Source: Clostridiales bacterium
GTDB lineage: Bacteria > Bacillota > Clostridia > DUOD01
Direction: 5' to 3'
NCBI GenBank assembly: GCA_012838995.1
Contig: DUOD01000048.1
Span: 1-64,000, forward strand
DNA length: 64,000 nucleotides
A model generated the notes under the pieces. That model did not search any database, was not told where the DNA came from, and saw only the letters and a list, made by a program, of their open reading frames with translations. The number at the start of each line of letters is the position of its first letter. The stretch's first letter is position 1. Below are positions 15,868 to 24,368 of the stretch, one piece after another. A program made the translations under genes and the position numbers.

Positions 15868-16680
15868 TTGTACAGGGAAGGTTTTATACGACACAACAAC
15901 GACAATTTGGTATACCTCACCATACCTTCTTTTGATGATACAGGGCTGGTTAGGCATTGCTTTACCACCCGCCTGGGCGGTGTAAGCCGTGGATGTTTCA
16001 GATACCTGAACTTAGGATTTAAAAAGGATGATTGTCACGACCATGTCATGGAAAACTACCGAAGGGTGTGCCGGCAGCTGGGCATTAATATTAAAGACCT
16101 GGTATTATCCGACCAGGTGCATGGGGACAGTATCCGTATTGTGACAGAAGAGGACAGGGGCAAAGGAATAGTAAGGCCATCGGATATAAAGGGTGTAGAC
16201 GGCCTGGTAACCAATTGCAACAAAGTGGCCCTTGTCACCTTTTATGCCGATTGTGTACCCATTTTTATTTTGGATCCGGTTAACGGGGCGGTTGCCGTCA
16301 GCCATGGCGGTTGGAAGGGTACAGTCAGGCAAATAGCCGCCAAGACGGTGTCCAAAATGGTCGATGCCTATGGCACAAATCCGGAGTGTTGTCTGGCCGC
16401 CATTGGCCCGTCCATCGGTCCCTGCTGTTTTGAAGTGGACCGTCCGGTGGCCCAACGGTTTTACGACGCCGGGTATGACAATTTTATAGAAAAGAGGGAT
16501 AATAAATACCATATAAACTTGTGGGCAATAAATGCCCATCAATTGGTAAGGTCGGGTATACCGACGGAAAATATTACAATAGCCAAGGAATGCACCAAAT
16601 GCAATAATCATATCTATTTTTCCCACAGGGGAGACAATGGCAGAACGGGCAGTCTGGCAGCCATTATTCAGCTGATCTAA
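15868..16680 (+). CDS. pgeF: Peptidoglycan editing factor PgeF (YlmD/YfiH, DUF152)
   Basis: 270-aa copper-oxidase-like (laccase-domain) protein. PgeF is reported to remove muropeptides carrying the wrong first amino acid; older annotations say polyphenol oxidase, and purine nucleoside activity is known in relatives. Metal-site motifs are SDQVHGDSI, TFYADCVPI (conserved Cys), VSHGGWKGTV and IGPSIGPCCFEV. TTG start with GGGAG 9 nt upstream. It stands alone here rather than next to yggS/sepF, its usual neighbours; those appear 15 kb downstream without it. A TATAAT lies at about 15795, but the -35 is poor. Confidence 0.93.
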   Translation: MYREGFIRHNNDNLVYLTIPSFDDTGLVRHCFTTRLGGVSRGCFRYLNLGFKKDDCHDHVMENYRRVCRQLGINIKDLVLSDQVHGDSIRIVTEEDRGKGIVRPSDIKGVDGLVTNCNKVALVTFYADCVPIFILDPVNGAVAVSHGGWKGTVRQIAAKTVSKMVDAYGTNPECCLAAIGPSIGPCCFEVDRPVAQRFYDAGYDNFIEKRDNKYHINLWAINAHQLVRSGIPTENITIAKECTKCNNHIYFSHRGDNGRTGSLAAIIQLI

Positions 16681-16719
16681 GCAAAGCTTTTGACATTTCA
16701 ACGCTAGCCCTTCTTTTTT

Positions 16720-16746
16720 TTGTCCTTTTGCATACGGGAATATAAT
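16720..16746 (+). promoter_or_regulatory. Possible promoter of the DUF1614-spoIIP cluster
   Basis: TATAAT (16741-16746) with TTGTCC at 15 nt or TTTTGT at 17 nt upstream. The -10 is perfect; the -35 is ambiguous. Confidence 0.4.
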
Positions 16747-16799
16747 AGAAATCTAAAGGGCAATATATTGTTAGACAAATATTAAGAGGTGATATTTTC

Positions 16800-17732
16800 A
16801 TGCCCTTTGGATTAATGCTACTTGTAATCATAAGTGTTTTGATTGTATTTGGTATAGCCCATCAGGTATTGGATAGAATGAGACTTAGCGATAAAGCGGT
16901 TTTACTCATAATTGGCGGTATGATAGCAGGTACTTTACTGCCCAATATACCCATCACCGATAATTTTTCTATTAATATAGGGGGCGCAATAATACCCATA
17001 GCCCTTTGCGTATACCTATTCGTAAAAGCCGGAACGGCTGAGGAGAAAAGTAGGGCCATTGCTTCAACGATAATTGCAGCGACGGCGGTATTTTTGGCCG
17101 GAAGGCTACTGCCGTCAGAACCGCAGACCACAATAATGGATCCCAATTATGTATACGGTATACTTGCAGGTGTTACCGCATACCTCTTTGGGCGTTCCAG
17201 GAGATCGGCCTTTATCGCCGGGGTAATGGGAGTTATCCTGGCCGATATTGCCCAGGGTGTTATGAACGTTATCGCCGGTGTGCCAGGGCCGATAAGGTTG
17301 GGCGCGGCGGGTATTGTTGATGCCGTTGTCATATCCGGTCTGATAGCCGTTATCTTGGCTGAGGTTACGGGAGAGTTTAGAGAAAAACTCCAGGGCGGGA
17401 CCGTTCATAAGGATAAACACTTCCGAAACGCTGAATTTACCAGCTCTTTAGGCACTTCCGGCAATAAATCCGTTCCAGTGAATGAAAGGGGCGGCTGTCC
17501 CAAGCATGGAAGCGGTCAGGACGGACAGCCTATCGGAGGGATGGGTAAAGGCCGACCCGACCAAAGAAGTGGAGAAGGTGGTCAGCCCGAGCACAGAAGC
17601 GGCCAGGACGGACAGCCCATAGGGGGTATGGACAAAGAGCGATCCCATCAAGGAAGTGGGAAAAAGGACAATGCCGGCAGCGACCAAAACCAAGTTCAGG
17701 CAGGTGACAGTGGAAATGAGAAAAAAGAATAA
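16800..17732 (+). CDS. DUF1614 family membrane protein with repetitive hydrophilic tail
   Basis: 310 aa. The N-terminal about 200 residues match DUF1614 (PF07758): about six hydrophobic segments, with LLIIGGMIAGTLLPNIPI and FGRSRRSAFIAGVMGVILAD. The function is not established. The last about 90 residues are a Gly/Gln/Lys/Asp-rich tail containing two copies of SGQDGQPIGGM, 29 codons apart, and are probably disordered. ATG at 16800 after AGAGGTGAT. Its 3' end overlaps the spoIIP start by 17 nt, so the two are probably translated together. Adjacency to spoIIP and YIEGIA suggests a sporulation role (inference). Confidence 0.78.
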   Translation: MPFGLMLLVIISVLIVFGIAHQVLDRMRLSDKAVLLIIGGMIAGTLLPNIPITDNFSINIGGAIIPIALCVYLFVKAGTAEEKSRAIASTIIAATAVFLAGRLLPSEPQTTIMDPNYVYGILAGVTAYLFGRSRRSAFIAGVMGVILADIAQGVMNVIAGVPGPIRLGAAGIVDAVVISGLIAVILAEVTGEFREKLQGGTVHKDKHFRNAEFTSSLGTSGNKSVPVNERGGCPKHGSGQDGQPIGGMGKGRPDQRSGEGGQPEHRSGQDGQPIGGMDKERSHQGSGKKDNAGSDQNQVQAGDSGNEKKE

Positions 17733-18840
17733 TATTGTCCTTTTTATAATAATGGCGGTGTTGCTGCTTAGTCCGAGTACTGTGCAAGGCGATGATTGGT
17801 ACAAGGATGAAGGGGGATATTTTATCGTATATGATGAAAATGATGAAGAACTGTTTGTAGCAGCCCGGGAAATATTTATAGGCGATGAGTATCTAAGTGA
17901 AGATAACAAATTATACAGAATAGTAAAAAGTGATATGTTGAAAAACCGTGCCTGGGCGAAGTTTATAAAGGACGTTCAACTACCCGATGTTGATTTGGAG
18001 GGGGAAGACAGTATAACCGCCATGGCCCAGCAACTCAACAGAAAAGTTGCCTTATATGCCTCCCATAACTCGGAGTCCTATGTACCTTCCGACGGTACCC
18101 AGGCCAAGGAAGGCAGGGGAGGTATACTGGATGTGGCCAACACCATGGCACAAGCCTTTAAAAAGAGGGGTGTAGACGCTGTTTTGGATGAAACGTCTCA
18201 TGATCCCCATGATGCAGGTTCTTATAGGCGTTCCAGGGAAACCGCCGTCCAATTAATAAGGCAACACCAGCCCGGGGCGATATTTGATGTCCACAGGGAC
18301 GCGGTACCGGCAGAGGTTTATATCACCCAGATAAATGGCGATAATGCGGCGAAGATAAGGCTAGTTATCGGGCGGAGGAATCAAAACAGGCAGGTAAATG
18401 AGGAATTGGCCCAAAAGATAAAGGCGGTGGCTGATAAAAAGTATCCCGGACTTATCAAGGATATTTTTTACGGCAGGGGTAACTATAACCAGGAACTGTC
18501 ACCCAGGTCGCTGTTGATAGAGGTGGGTACTTATTCCCATACCAAGGAGCGGGCCCAAAAGAGTGCGGAATTGTTTGCCGATGTGGTGACCATTGCCATG
18601 TTCGGCGGTGCTGCTCCGGATCGAAAAGATACAAAGGGACAGGTAAGGGTTCCCGGTATGGAAGGGGAGAGCCGGGGCGCGGGTAGGGGTATATTATGGA
18701 CCCTTCTGATAGTAGCAGGTGCCGGCGCAGCATTCTTATTTATAAGCAATAGCGGTAGGGAGCTTAGGTCGAAAATGAGGAACTTTTCCAAACAGGAGTT
18801 TAGCAGCTTTTTCGGCAAAATTAAGAAAAGAAAAAAATAG
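17716..18840 (+). CDS. spoIIP: Stage II sporulation protein P (SpoIIP)
   Basis: Amidase/endopeptidase that, with SpoIID and SpoIIM, dissolves septal peptidoglycan during engulfment. About 374 aa. An N-terminal signal anchor (NNIVLFIIMAVLLLSP) precedes the amidase domain with zinc-binding motifs YASHNSESYVP and FDVHRDAVP plus LLIEVGTYSHT. The ATG at 17716 has AGGTGA upstream and overlaps the DUF1614 gene; the ORF-track start at 17656 would add 20 foreign residues. A second hydrophobic stretch near the C-terminus (ILWTLLIVAGAGAAFLFIS) suggests a second membrane anchor, unlike the single-anchor B. subtilis protein. First of a likely sporulation operon running to the DUF3189 genes. Confidence 0.93.
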   Translation: MRKKNNIVLFIIMAVLLLSPSTVQGDDWYKDEGGYFIVYDENDEELFVAAREIFIGDEYLSEDNKLYRIVKSDMLKNRAWAKFIKDVQLPDVDLEGEDSITAMAQQLNRKVALYASHNSESYVPSDGTQAKEGRGGILDVANTMAQAFKKRGVDAVLDETSHDPHDAGSYRRSRETAVQLIRQHQPGAIFDVHRDAVPAEVYITQINGDNAAKIRLVIGRRNQNRQVNEELAQKIKAVADKKYPGLIKDIFYGRGNYNQELSPRSLLIEVGTYSHTKERAQKSAELFADVVTIAMFGGAAPDRKDTKGQVRVPGMEGESRGAGRGILWTLLIVAGAGAAFLFISNSGRELRSKMRNFSKQEFSSFFGKIKKRKK

Positions 18841-18852
18841 CGAGGTTAGGTT

Positions 18853-19746
18853 ATGCCGAAGGACGTAACCATTATATTAATTGGAACGGCTGTGGGCACT
18901 ATTGCCAGGTTTTACAGTCTTAGAGTGGATTACAGGCAGTATCCGGGATACCCCCAGGGTTATCTGCTTCATTTAACCCTAGGGATGATTGCGGCGGCAT
19001 TGGGTGCAGTGGCATTACCGGCTTTGCTAAAAAAGGAATATGCTGCCGTAACCTTTCTGGCCCTGGCCACCCAGCAATTCCGTGAAATAAGAAATATGGA
19101 AAGGGAAAGCCTTATAAACATAGAAAAAACCGAACTGGTCAAAAGGGGAGATGCATATATAGAAGACATCGCCAGGAAATTTGAAGCCCGTAACTACCTG
19201 GCTTTATTGACCGGACTGATAACCTGTGGAGGTATAATTGTAACAAAGAGGCTGGATATAGGCATTATAATAGGCGTGGTACTCCTGATATCGTTAAAGT
19301 TTATATTAACACCCAAACAGGTGGGAGATATTGCCGTCGTCAGGCAGGCGGAGTTCAAGTTTGAGGGTACATTGCTGGACATAGAAGGTAATAAATTAAC
19401 CAATGTGGGATTAAGGGAAGCCAGGGAAAGGTATATGGAAAGGGGCCTTGCTTTGGTGATAGAACCCGTGGATGATGATGCCAACACTACCTTGTCCAAC
19501 TTGGGTCAAAGACAGGCAATCCTTCATGATGTGTCCATCCAGCTGGGGATTAGAAGGGAAAATGACGAGCCGGAGTTTACCCCCGTGGCCAAAAGGGATT
19601 CCACAACCGGACGGATAGCCATCTTTATGATTCCCTATGAAAAGGATATTGAGTGCATGATAGAAGCCGCTAAAAGGGTGCCCATTCTGGAAAGCTCGAG
19701 GAGGCTTCCCCTTTCCTCCGAAGCGGGCAGCCAAGCCTCCGATTAA
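18853..19746 (+). CDS. YIEGIA family protein (YphB/SeaA-like, spore envelope)
   Basis: 297 aa. Membrane-associated N-terminal half with hydrophobic segments (VTIILIGTAVGTIARF, LLTGLITCGGIIV) and a soluble C-terminal part. It resembles the YIEGIA family (PF14045), whose B. subtilis member YphB/SeaA is needed for spore envelope assembly and lies just upstream of der, gpsA and spoIVA. The same order holds here. ATG after GAGGTTAGGTT, 12 nt behind spoIIP. Together with the next small gene it probably forms the YIEGIA membrane complex. The family call rests on sequence resemblance plus synteny. Confidence 0.8.
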   Translation: MPKDVTIILIGTAVGTIARFYSLRVDYRQYPGYPQGYLLHLTLGMIAAALGAVALPALLKKEYAAVTFLALATQQFREIRNMERESLINIEKTELVKRGDAYIEDIARKFEARNYLALLTGLITCGGIIVTKRLDIGIIIGVVLLISLKFILTPKQVGDIAVVRQAEFKFEGTLLDIEGNKLTNVGLREARERYMERGLALVIEPVDDDANTTLSNLGQRQAILHDVSIQLGIRRENDEPEFTPVAKRDSTTGRIAIFMIPYEKDIECMIEAAKRVPILESSRRLPLSSEAGSQASD

Positions 19747-19775
19747 ATACCGGGCATTAACGGTGGGGGATTGAC

Positions 19776-19970
19776 ATGGAGATACAGTTGACAAAACAGA
19801 TAATAGCCATTGTAACCCTTGACAAGGAAAAGGTGTATGCAGGCAGTGCACCCGTTTTTGTTGCCGAAGATGAAGAAGAGCAACAGCGGATAGCGATGTA
19901 CATAACCCGTATAACCTTTGGTATGGTCCATGATTTGGGCAACGGTGTTCTTATCATAGTGAAACATTAA
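19776..19970 (+). CDS. Small capping-complex subunit for YIEGIA
   Basis: 64 aa, immediately after YIEGIA. The sequence ITKQ-type start (MEIQLTKQIIAIVTLDKEKV), an acidic centre (EDEEEQQRIAMYI) and a hydrophobic C-terminus (GNGVLIIVKH) fit the small partner protein annotated with YIEGIA in sporeformers. ATG at 19776, preceded by GGTGGGGG. The functional assignment comes from gene context and remembered family resemblance. Confidence 0.65.
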   Translation: MEIQLTKQIIAIVTLDKEKVYAGSAPVFVAEDEEEQQRIAMYITRITFGMVHDLGNGVLIIVKH

Positions 19971-19981
19971 AAGGGAATTAT

Positions 19982-20476
19982 ATGAAGAGCAAACAGGACT
20001 TGAAAATCATTTATTGCGGCTATCATGGACTGTACATTTCCGCTTTGGCCGGTTATATGCACATATTGGATATTAAATCCACCCAAGGTGAAAATGAGGC
20101 CTATTTGCTTGCTTGGATGGACAGTATAACCAGGACCCGGTTTTTCCCTTCGGGTAATTTATTTTATTTAGGGCTGGATAAAGATTATAACGAGGTTTAC
20201 AGCTTGGGCTGTAAAAATGCCTTTGGAATAATAGAAAAGGCTCAAAAAGGCGTGGTGGCCATACATCATAATTTGGACGGAAAAATACACCACGTCGATA
20301 TAAGCTTTTTGGAAGGACGACTGTGTAGATTGGTCCTTGACCATACCCATAGCTCTGCCATATGCCAAAGGATGGCTTTGGGCTACCTTAGACATTATGC
20401 AAGAAGGCAAATGGAAAAAATATTAAAAAGGGTACTACTTGTAAAAGAGGCATTAAAAGACGGTGGGTTGTCATGA
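19982..20476 (+). CDS. DUF3189 family protein (first of tandem pair)
   Basis: 164 aa. Begins KIIYCGYHGLYISALAGYMH, similar to the opening KIIYACYGGAHTSVTCAAIH of its downstream neighbour, so the two are divergent paralogues of DUF3189 (PF11385), a sporeformer family of unknown role. The start Tyr-Cys/Ala-x-Tyr-Gly/His-Gly pattern is followed by a conserved Gly-Leu-Asp segment (LFYLGLDKDYNEVYSLGCKN). ATG after AAAGGGAA. It overlaps the next gene by 4 nt (ATGA), so they are co-translated. No function is known to me. Confidence 0.65.
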   Translation: MKSKQDLKIIYCGYHGLYISALAGYMHILDIKSTQGENEAYLLAWMDSITRTRFFPSGNLFYLGLDKDYNEVYSLGCKNAFGIIEKAQKGVVAIHHNLDGKIHHVDISFLEGRLCRLVLDHTHSSAICQRMALGYLRHYARRQMEKILKRVLLVKEALKDGGLS

Positions 20477-20958
20477 AAATAATATATGCATGCTACGGCG
20501 GGGCCCACACTTCGGTGACTTGTGCTGCCATACATTTAGGTATGTTGCCCGACGACAGGGTGCCCGGCAGTCGTGATTTCTATAGCATACCCTTTTATGA
20601 TAAGATGCCCAATGCACAATTGGGCACTCCAAGATTTATGGGTATTGATACAATGGGTTGGGAAATATATGTAATGGGCATGGGCGGTGACAGAAAGCTG
20701 GTCACCACCGCTATCTACAGCATTTTAAGGGAATATGGCTTGGATGAAAATAAGTTTTTTATAGTAAATGCACTGGTAACTTTAAGTCCCATAACGTCAG
20801 TAGGCGGTTTTTGTTCCCGTAAGCTCAACTTGGTGGGTCTGGGGAGGCCCCTTACGATTTACGGTATACGACAGACATATTATGTATTTGTTGATATAGT
20901 AAAAAGGACTAAACAAAAACAGCAGGCTTATATAAAAGCCATGTATTCCAACGTCTAA
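20473..20958 (+). CDS. DUF3189 family protein (second of tandem pair)
   Basis: 161 aa. KIIYACYGGAHTSV at the N-terminus and FMGIDTMGWEIYVMGMG in the middle match the DUF3189 family. Overlaps the preceding paralogue by an ATGA. Last gene of the spoIIP-YIEGIA group: a 130-nt gap with a new promoter follows. Presumably sporulation-linked by context. I cannot assign a biochemical activity. Confidence 0.75.
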   Translation: MKIIYACYGGAHTSVTCAAIHLGMLPDDRVPGSRDFYSIPFYDKMPNAQLGTPRFMGIDTMGWEIYVMGMGGDRKLVTTAIYSILREYGLDENKFFIVNALVTLSPITSVGGFCSRKLNLVGLGRPLTIYGIRQTYYVFVDIVKRTKQKQQAYIKAMYSNV

Positions 20959-20993
20959 AGGGTGATATATTCTGCATAAAAATTTCTAGTCCG

Positions 20994-21020
20994 TTCAACC
21001 CTATTGATTTATGGTATAAT
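20994..21020 (+). promoter_or_regulatory. Extended -10 promoter upstream of the DUF512 gene
   Basis: TGGTATAAT (21012-21020) is a perfect -10 with a TG extension. The best -35 candidate, TTCAAC (20994-20999), is poor and 15 nt away. Confidence 0.5.
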
Positions 21021-21087
21021 CATAAGGATAACAGTCACCGTTAAGTGGCAGGGTCACATTTATAATTCGGGGGTAGTTGAGCTTATA

Positions 21088-22410
21088 ATGAAGAATTACG
21101 GAAAAGTAGCGTGGGTGGAAGAAAACAGCATTGGACAGGAAGTCGGTATACAGCCGGGGGATGTTTTGATAAGCGTAAACGGCAAGACGGTAGAAGATAT
21201 AATTGATTATAAATACTTGATATCGGACGAATATCTTGTATTGGAGATACAAAAACTCAATGGCGACATATGGGAAATAGATATAGAAAAGGAAGCAGCC
21301 GAGGATCTTGGTATTCGATTTAACAACCAGCTGCTGGACAGGGAAAGGAGCTGTGCCAATAAGTGCATTTTTTGCTTTATAGATCAGCTACCTCCATCCA
21401 TGAGGGATACATTGTATTATAAAGACGATGATTGGAGACTGTCGTTTTTGTACGGAAATTATATAACCTTGACTAATCTATCTTCAAAAGATGTCGAGAG
21501 AATTATCTCCCAGCGAATAAGTCCCTTATATATATCAGTCCATACCGTAGACAGTGATTTGCGCAAAGCTATGCTTAATAATAAACGGGCGGGTAGGATT
21601 AAAGATCAACTTGAGGTCTTAAAGGACGGTAATATTTCCTTTCATTGTCAGATCGTCCTTTGTCCGGGGATAAATGACGGAACTAAATTGGATGAAACGA
21701 TAGAATATCTTCTTAGCTTGTACCCCAATCTACTTTCCATAGCGGTGGTACCGGTGGGGCTGACAAAACACAGGCGGAGGCTGGCAAAACTAAAACCCTT
21801 TGAAGCGGATTCTTCAAAAGATGTAATAGCCCAGGTGAACAAATGGCAATCCCTTATGCTCCAAAGGATGGGCAGCAGGCTGGTGTATGCAGCCGACGAA
21901 TTCTACGTTACTGCCGGGATGCCATTGCCCCAGTTCCACGAATATGAGGACTTTCCTCAGCTGGAGAACGGTGTGGGCATAATGTCAAAATTCAAAAAAG
22001 AATTTCAAGACGGTCTTAAACACTTAGAGGGTATAAGGTATAATAAAAATAAGCAAATATCAATTGCCACCGGGAAATTGGCGTCGACGTTTATGAAGGA
22101 ATTAATAGACGGATTTAATGACAGGACCGGGATGAAGGTGAGCATCCATGAAATTAAAAACCGGCTGTTTGGTGCCAGGGTAACGGTGGCGGGGCTGGTA
22201 ACCGGGGGGGATATCCTCCGGCAGTTATCTAAAAAGACTCTGGGCCAGGTACTGCTTATCCCTGATACAATGCTAAAGGTCGGTGAAGAGGTGTTTTTAG
22301 ACGACATGACGGTGGCACAGCTGTCTTCGGCCTTGGACACCCAAGTGGTGCCCGTTGAGGTGAACGGCGGTCAATTGGTCAGCACCCTTACTCAACTGGG
22401 AAGAGCTTAG
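21088..22410 (+). CDS. DUF512 domain radical SAM protein with N-terminal PDZ
   Basis: About 440 aa. An N-terminal PDZ-like domain (VAWVEENSIGQEVGIQPGDVL), then the radical SAM motif CANKCIFC (about residues 89-96), followed by the DUF512 C-terminal region (TIM03279-type family of Clostridia and Cyanobacteria). The reaction is unknown. The ATG at 21088 fits the family N-terminus; the ORF-track start at 21004 would run through the promoter. The nearest G-rich ribosome site is about 15 nt away, so the start is not certain. The gene directly precedes der (11-nt gap), an arrangement common in Clostridia. Confidence 0.85.
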   Translation: MKNYGKVAWVEENSIGQEVGIQPGDVLISVNGKTVEDIIDYKYLISDEYLVLEIQKLNGDIWEIDIEKEAAEDLGIRFNNQLLDRERSCANKCIFCFIDQLPPSMRDTLYYKDDDWRLSFLYGNYITLTNLSSKDVERIISQRISPLYISVHTVDSDLRKAMLNNKRAGRIKDQLEVLKDGNISFHCQIVLCPGINDGTKLDETIEYLLSLYPNLLSIAVVPVGLTKHRRRLAKLKPFEADSSKDVIAQVNKWQSLMLQRMGSRLVYAADEFYVTAGMPLPQFHEYEDFPQLENGVGIMSKFKKEFQDGLKHLEGIRYNKNKQISIATGKLASTFMKELIDGFNDRTGMKVSIHEIKNRLFGARVTVAGLVTGGDILRQLSKKTLGQVLLIPDTMLKVGEEVFLDDMTVAQLSSALDTQVVPVEVNGGQLVSTLTQLGRA

Positions 22411-22421
22411 GAGGTGGTGCA

Positions 22422-23738
22422 ATGGGCAAACCATTGGTGGCAATAGTGGGAAGACCCAATGTGGGCAAGTCCACATTTTTTAATAGAATAGCCGGTAAGA
22501 GGATATCCATTGTGGAGGATGTACCCGGGGTTACCCGTGACAGGCTTTATTATGACGTTCAATGGGCGGGAAGGGTGTTTACGTTAGTTGATACCGGCGG
22601 TATAGATCCATCAAGCGATGAACAAGTGACATCCAGCGTAAGGCAGCAGGCGCAAATAGCAATAGACGACTCGGACGTTATTATATTTATGGTCGACGGC
22701 AGGGAAGGCTTAACGGCTACCGATCAACAGGTAGCAGATCTTCTTAGAAGGTCTAAAAAGCCTACAATACTGGTGTGCAATAAAATCGATGCCGAAAAGT
22801 ACCAACAAAATGTATATGAGTTTTATGAACTGGGTTTGGATGAGCCCATATCCATATCAGCGGAACAGGGCCTGGGACTGGGTGATCTGCTTGATATAAT
22901 TGTTTCTAAATTACCCGATGATGACCAGCCGGAAGAGGACGAGGGCACCATAAAAATTGCGGTGGTAGGTAAGCCCAATGCCGGAAAGTCTTCCATTGTA
23001 AATAAAATACTGGGCGAGGAAAGGACCATTGTAACTAACATTCCCGGGACTACCAGAGATGCCATTGATACGCCCTTTGAAAAAGACGGAAGAAAATATC
23101 TGATTATTGACACGGCCGGTGTAAGGAGGAAAAGCAAGATTAAGGAAAGCGTGGAGCGATATAGCGTTATGAGGGCACTTACCGCCGTGAGAAGGGCTGA
23201 TGTGTGCCTGTTGGTTATAGATGCTTTGGATGGCGTAACCGAGCAGGACGCTAGGCTGGCCGGATATGTCCACGAAGAGGGCAAAGGGTTAATAATTGTT
23301 GTTAATAAATGGGATTTAATAAAGAAAGATACCAATACCATGGATAATTACCGCAAAGAAATATACAGCAAGCTATCCTTTGTATCCTATGCTCCTATTC
23401 TGTTCGTGTCGGCAAAGACCGGTCAGAGGATATTCAGGATAACCGAACTGGTGGACTTTGTAAATGAACAGGCCAGCTTTAGAATTTCCACGGGAGTGCT
23501 AAATGAGGTTTTAAACGAAGCCACCGCCTCAACGCAGCCACCCTCCGTTAAGGGCAAGATCCTCAAACTGTACTATGCAACCCAGGTGTCCATAAAACCG
23601 CCTACATTTGTTTTATTTGTTAATGACATCCGGTTAATGCATTTTTCCTATGAAAGATATATTGAGAACTATCTTAGAAAGACCTTTGGTTTGGAGGGAA
23701 CGCCTATAAGGATAATAGCTCGGAATAGGGGCAAATAG
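22422..23738 (+). CDS. der: Ribosome biogenesis GTPase Der (EngA)
   Basis: 438-aa tandem GTPase required for 50S subunit assembly. First G domain: GRPNVGKST, DTGG, NKID. Second G domain: GKPNAGKSS, DTAGVRRK, NKWD. C-terminal KH-like domain ends in GTPIRIIARNRGK. ATG with GGAGG upstream in TTAGGAGGTGGTGCA. It belongs to the DUF512-der-plsY-gpsA run, with gaps of 11-14 nt. Confidence 0.98.
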   Translation: MGKPLVAIVGRPNVGKSTFFNRIAGKRISIVEDVPGVTRDRLYYDVQWAGRVFTLVDTGGIDPSSDEQVTSSVRQQAQIAIDDSDVIIFMVDGREGLTATDQQVADLLRRSKKPTILVCNKIDAEKYQQNVYEFYELGLDEPISISAEQGLGLGDLLDIIVSKLPDDDQPEEDEGTIKIAVVGKPNAGKSSIVNKILGEERTIVTNIPGTTRDAIDTPFEKDGRKYLIIDTAGVRRKSKIKESVERYSVMRALTAVRRADVCLLVIDALDGVTEQDARLAGYVHEEGKGLIIVVNKWDLIKKDTNTMDNYRKEIYSKLSFVSYAPILFVSAKTGQRIFRITELVDFVNEQASFRISTGVLNEVLNEATASTQPPSVKGKILKLYYATQVSIKPPTFVLFVNDIRLMHFSYERYIENYLRKTFGLEGTPIRIIARNRGK

Positions 23739-23751
23739 GGAGGTTTTTAAA

Positions 23752-24342
23752 TTGGTTTATGTAATCCTTGCTATTGCATTTTATTGCTTTGGCTGTATTT
23801 CCACCGGATACATAGTTGGCAAAATGCAGTCGAATATTGATGTAAGAAAACATGGCAGTGGCAGCGCCGGTGCTACCAATGTCTTTAGGGTGCTTGGAAC
23901 AAAAGCAGGAATCATAACATTTATAAGCGATTTTGCAAAGGGTGCTGTTGCATCGTTGGTGGGTCTTTGGCTGGGAGGTGTCACCGGTGGCATTGTGTGT
24001 TCCATTGCCGTAGTGCTGGGGCATAATTGGCCGCTGTTCTTAAAATTTAAAGGCGGCAAGGGTATAGCCACCACTACGGGTACCATAATTGTTTTGAACC
24101 CTGTGGTGGGTATTATTCTGTTGGGTTTTGGAATAGTAGTAATAGCTCTTACAAGATATGTGTCCCTGGGTTCTATAATGGCAACGGCGGCCTATCCGGT
24201 AGTGGTTTTTGCTTTAAAATTTCCGGCGGAGTATAAAATACATGCCGTTATTATATGTGTACTGGCTATACTAAGGCATACCTCAAACATCAAGAGATTA
24301 AAAAAGGGCAATGAAAGAAAACTCGGGGTGAAAACCGAGTGA
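23752..24342 (+). CDS. plsY: Glycerol-3-phosphate acyltransferase PlsY
   Basis: 196-aa polytopic membrane enzyme that transfers acyl from acyl-phosphate to glycerol-3-phosphate, the first step of phospholipid synthesis. Family motifs: GSGSAGATNVFRVLG, FISDFAKG and GHNWPLFLKFKGGKGIATTTG. TTG start at 23752 with GGGAGG upstream. It is followed by gpsA, which supplies its substrate glycerol-3-phosphate, so the pair makes metabolic sense. Confidence 0.97.
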   Translation: MVYVILAIAFYCFGCISTGYIVGKMQSNIDVRKHGSGSAGATNVFRVLGTKAGIITFISDFAKGAVASLVGLWLGGVTGGIVCSIAVVLGHNWPLFLKFKGGKGIATTTGTIIVLNPVVGIILLGFGIVVIALTRYVSLGSIMATAAYPVVVFALKFPAEYKIHAVIICVLAILRHTSNIKRLKKGNERKLGVKTE

Positions 24343-24368
24343 AATATACATCGAGGGGAAAGACAAGC

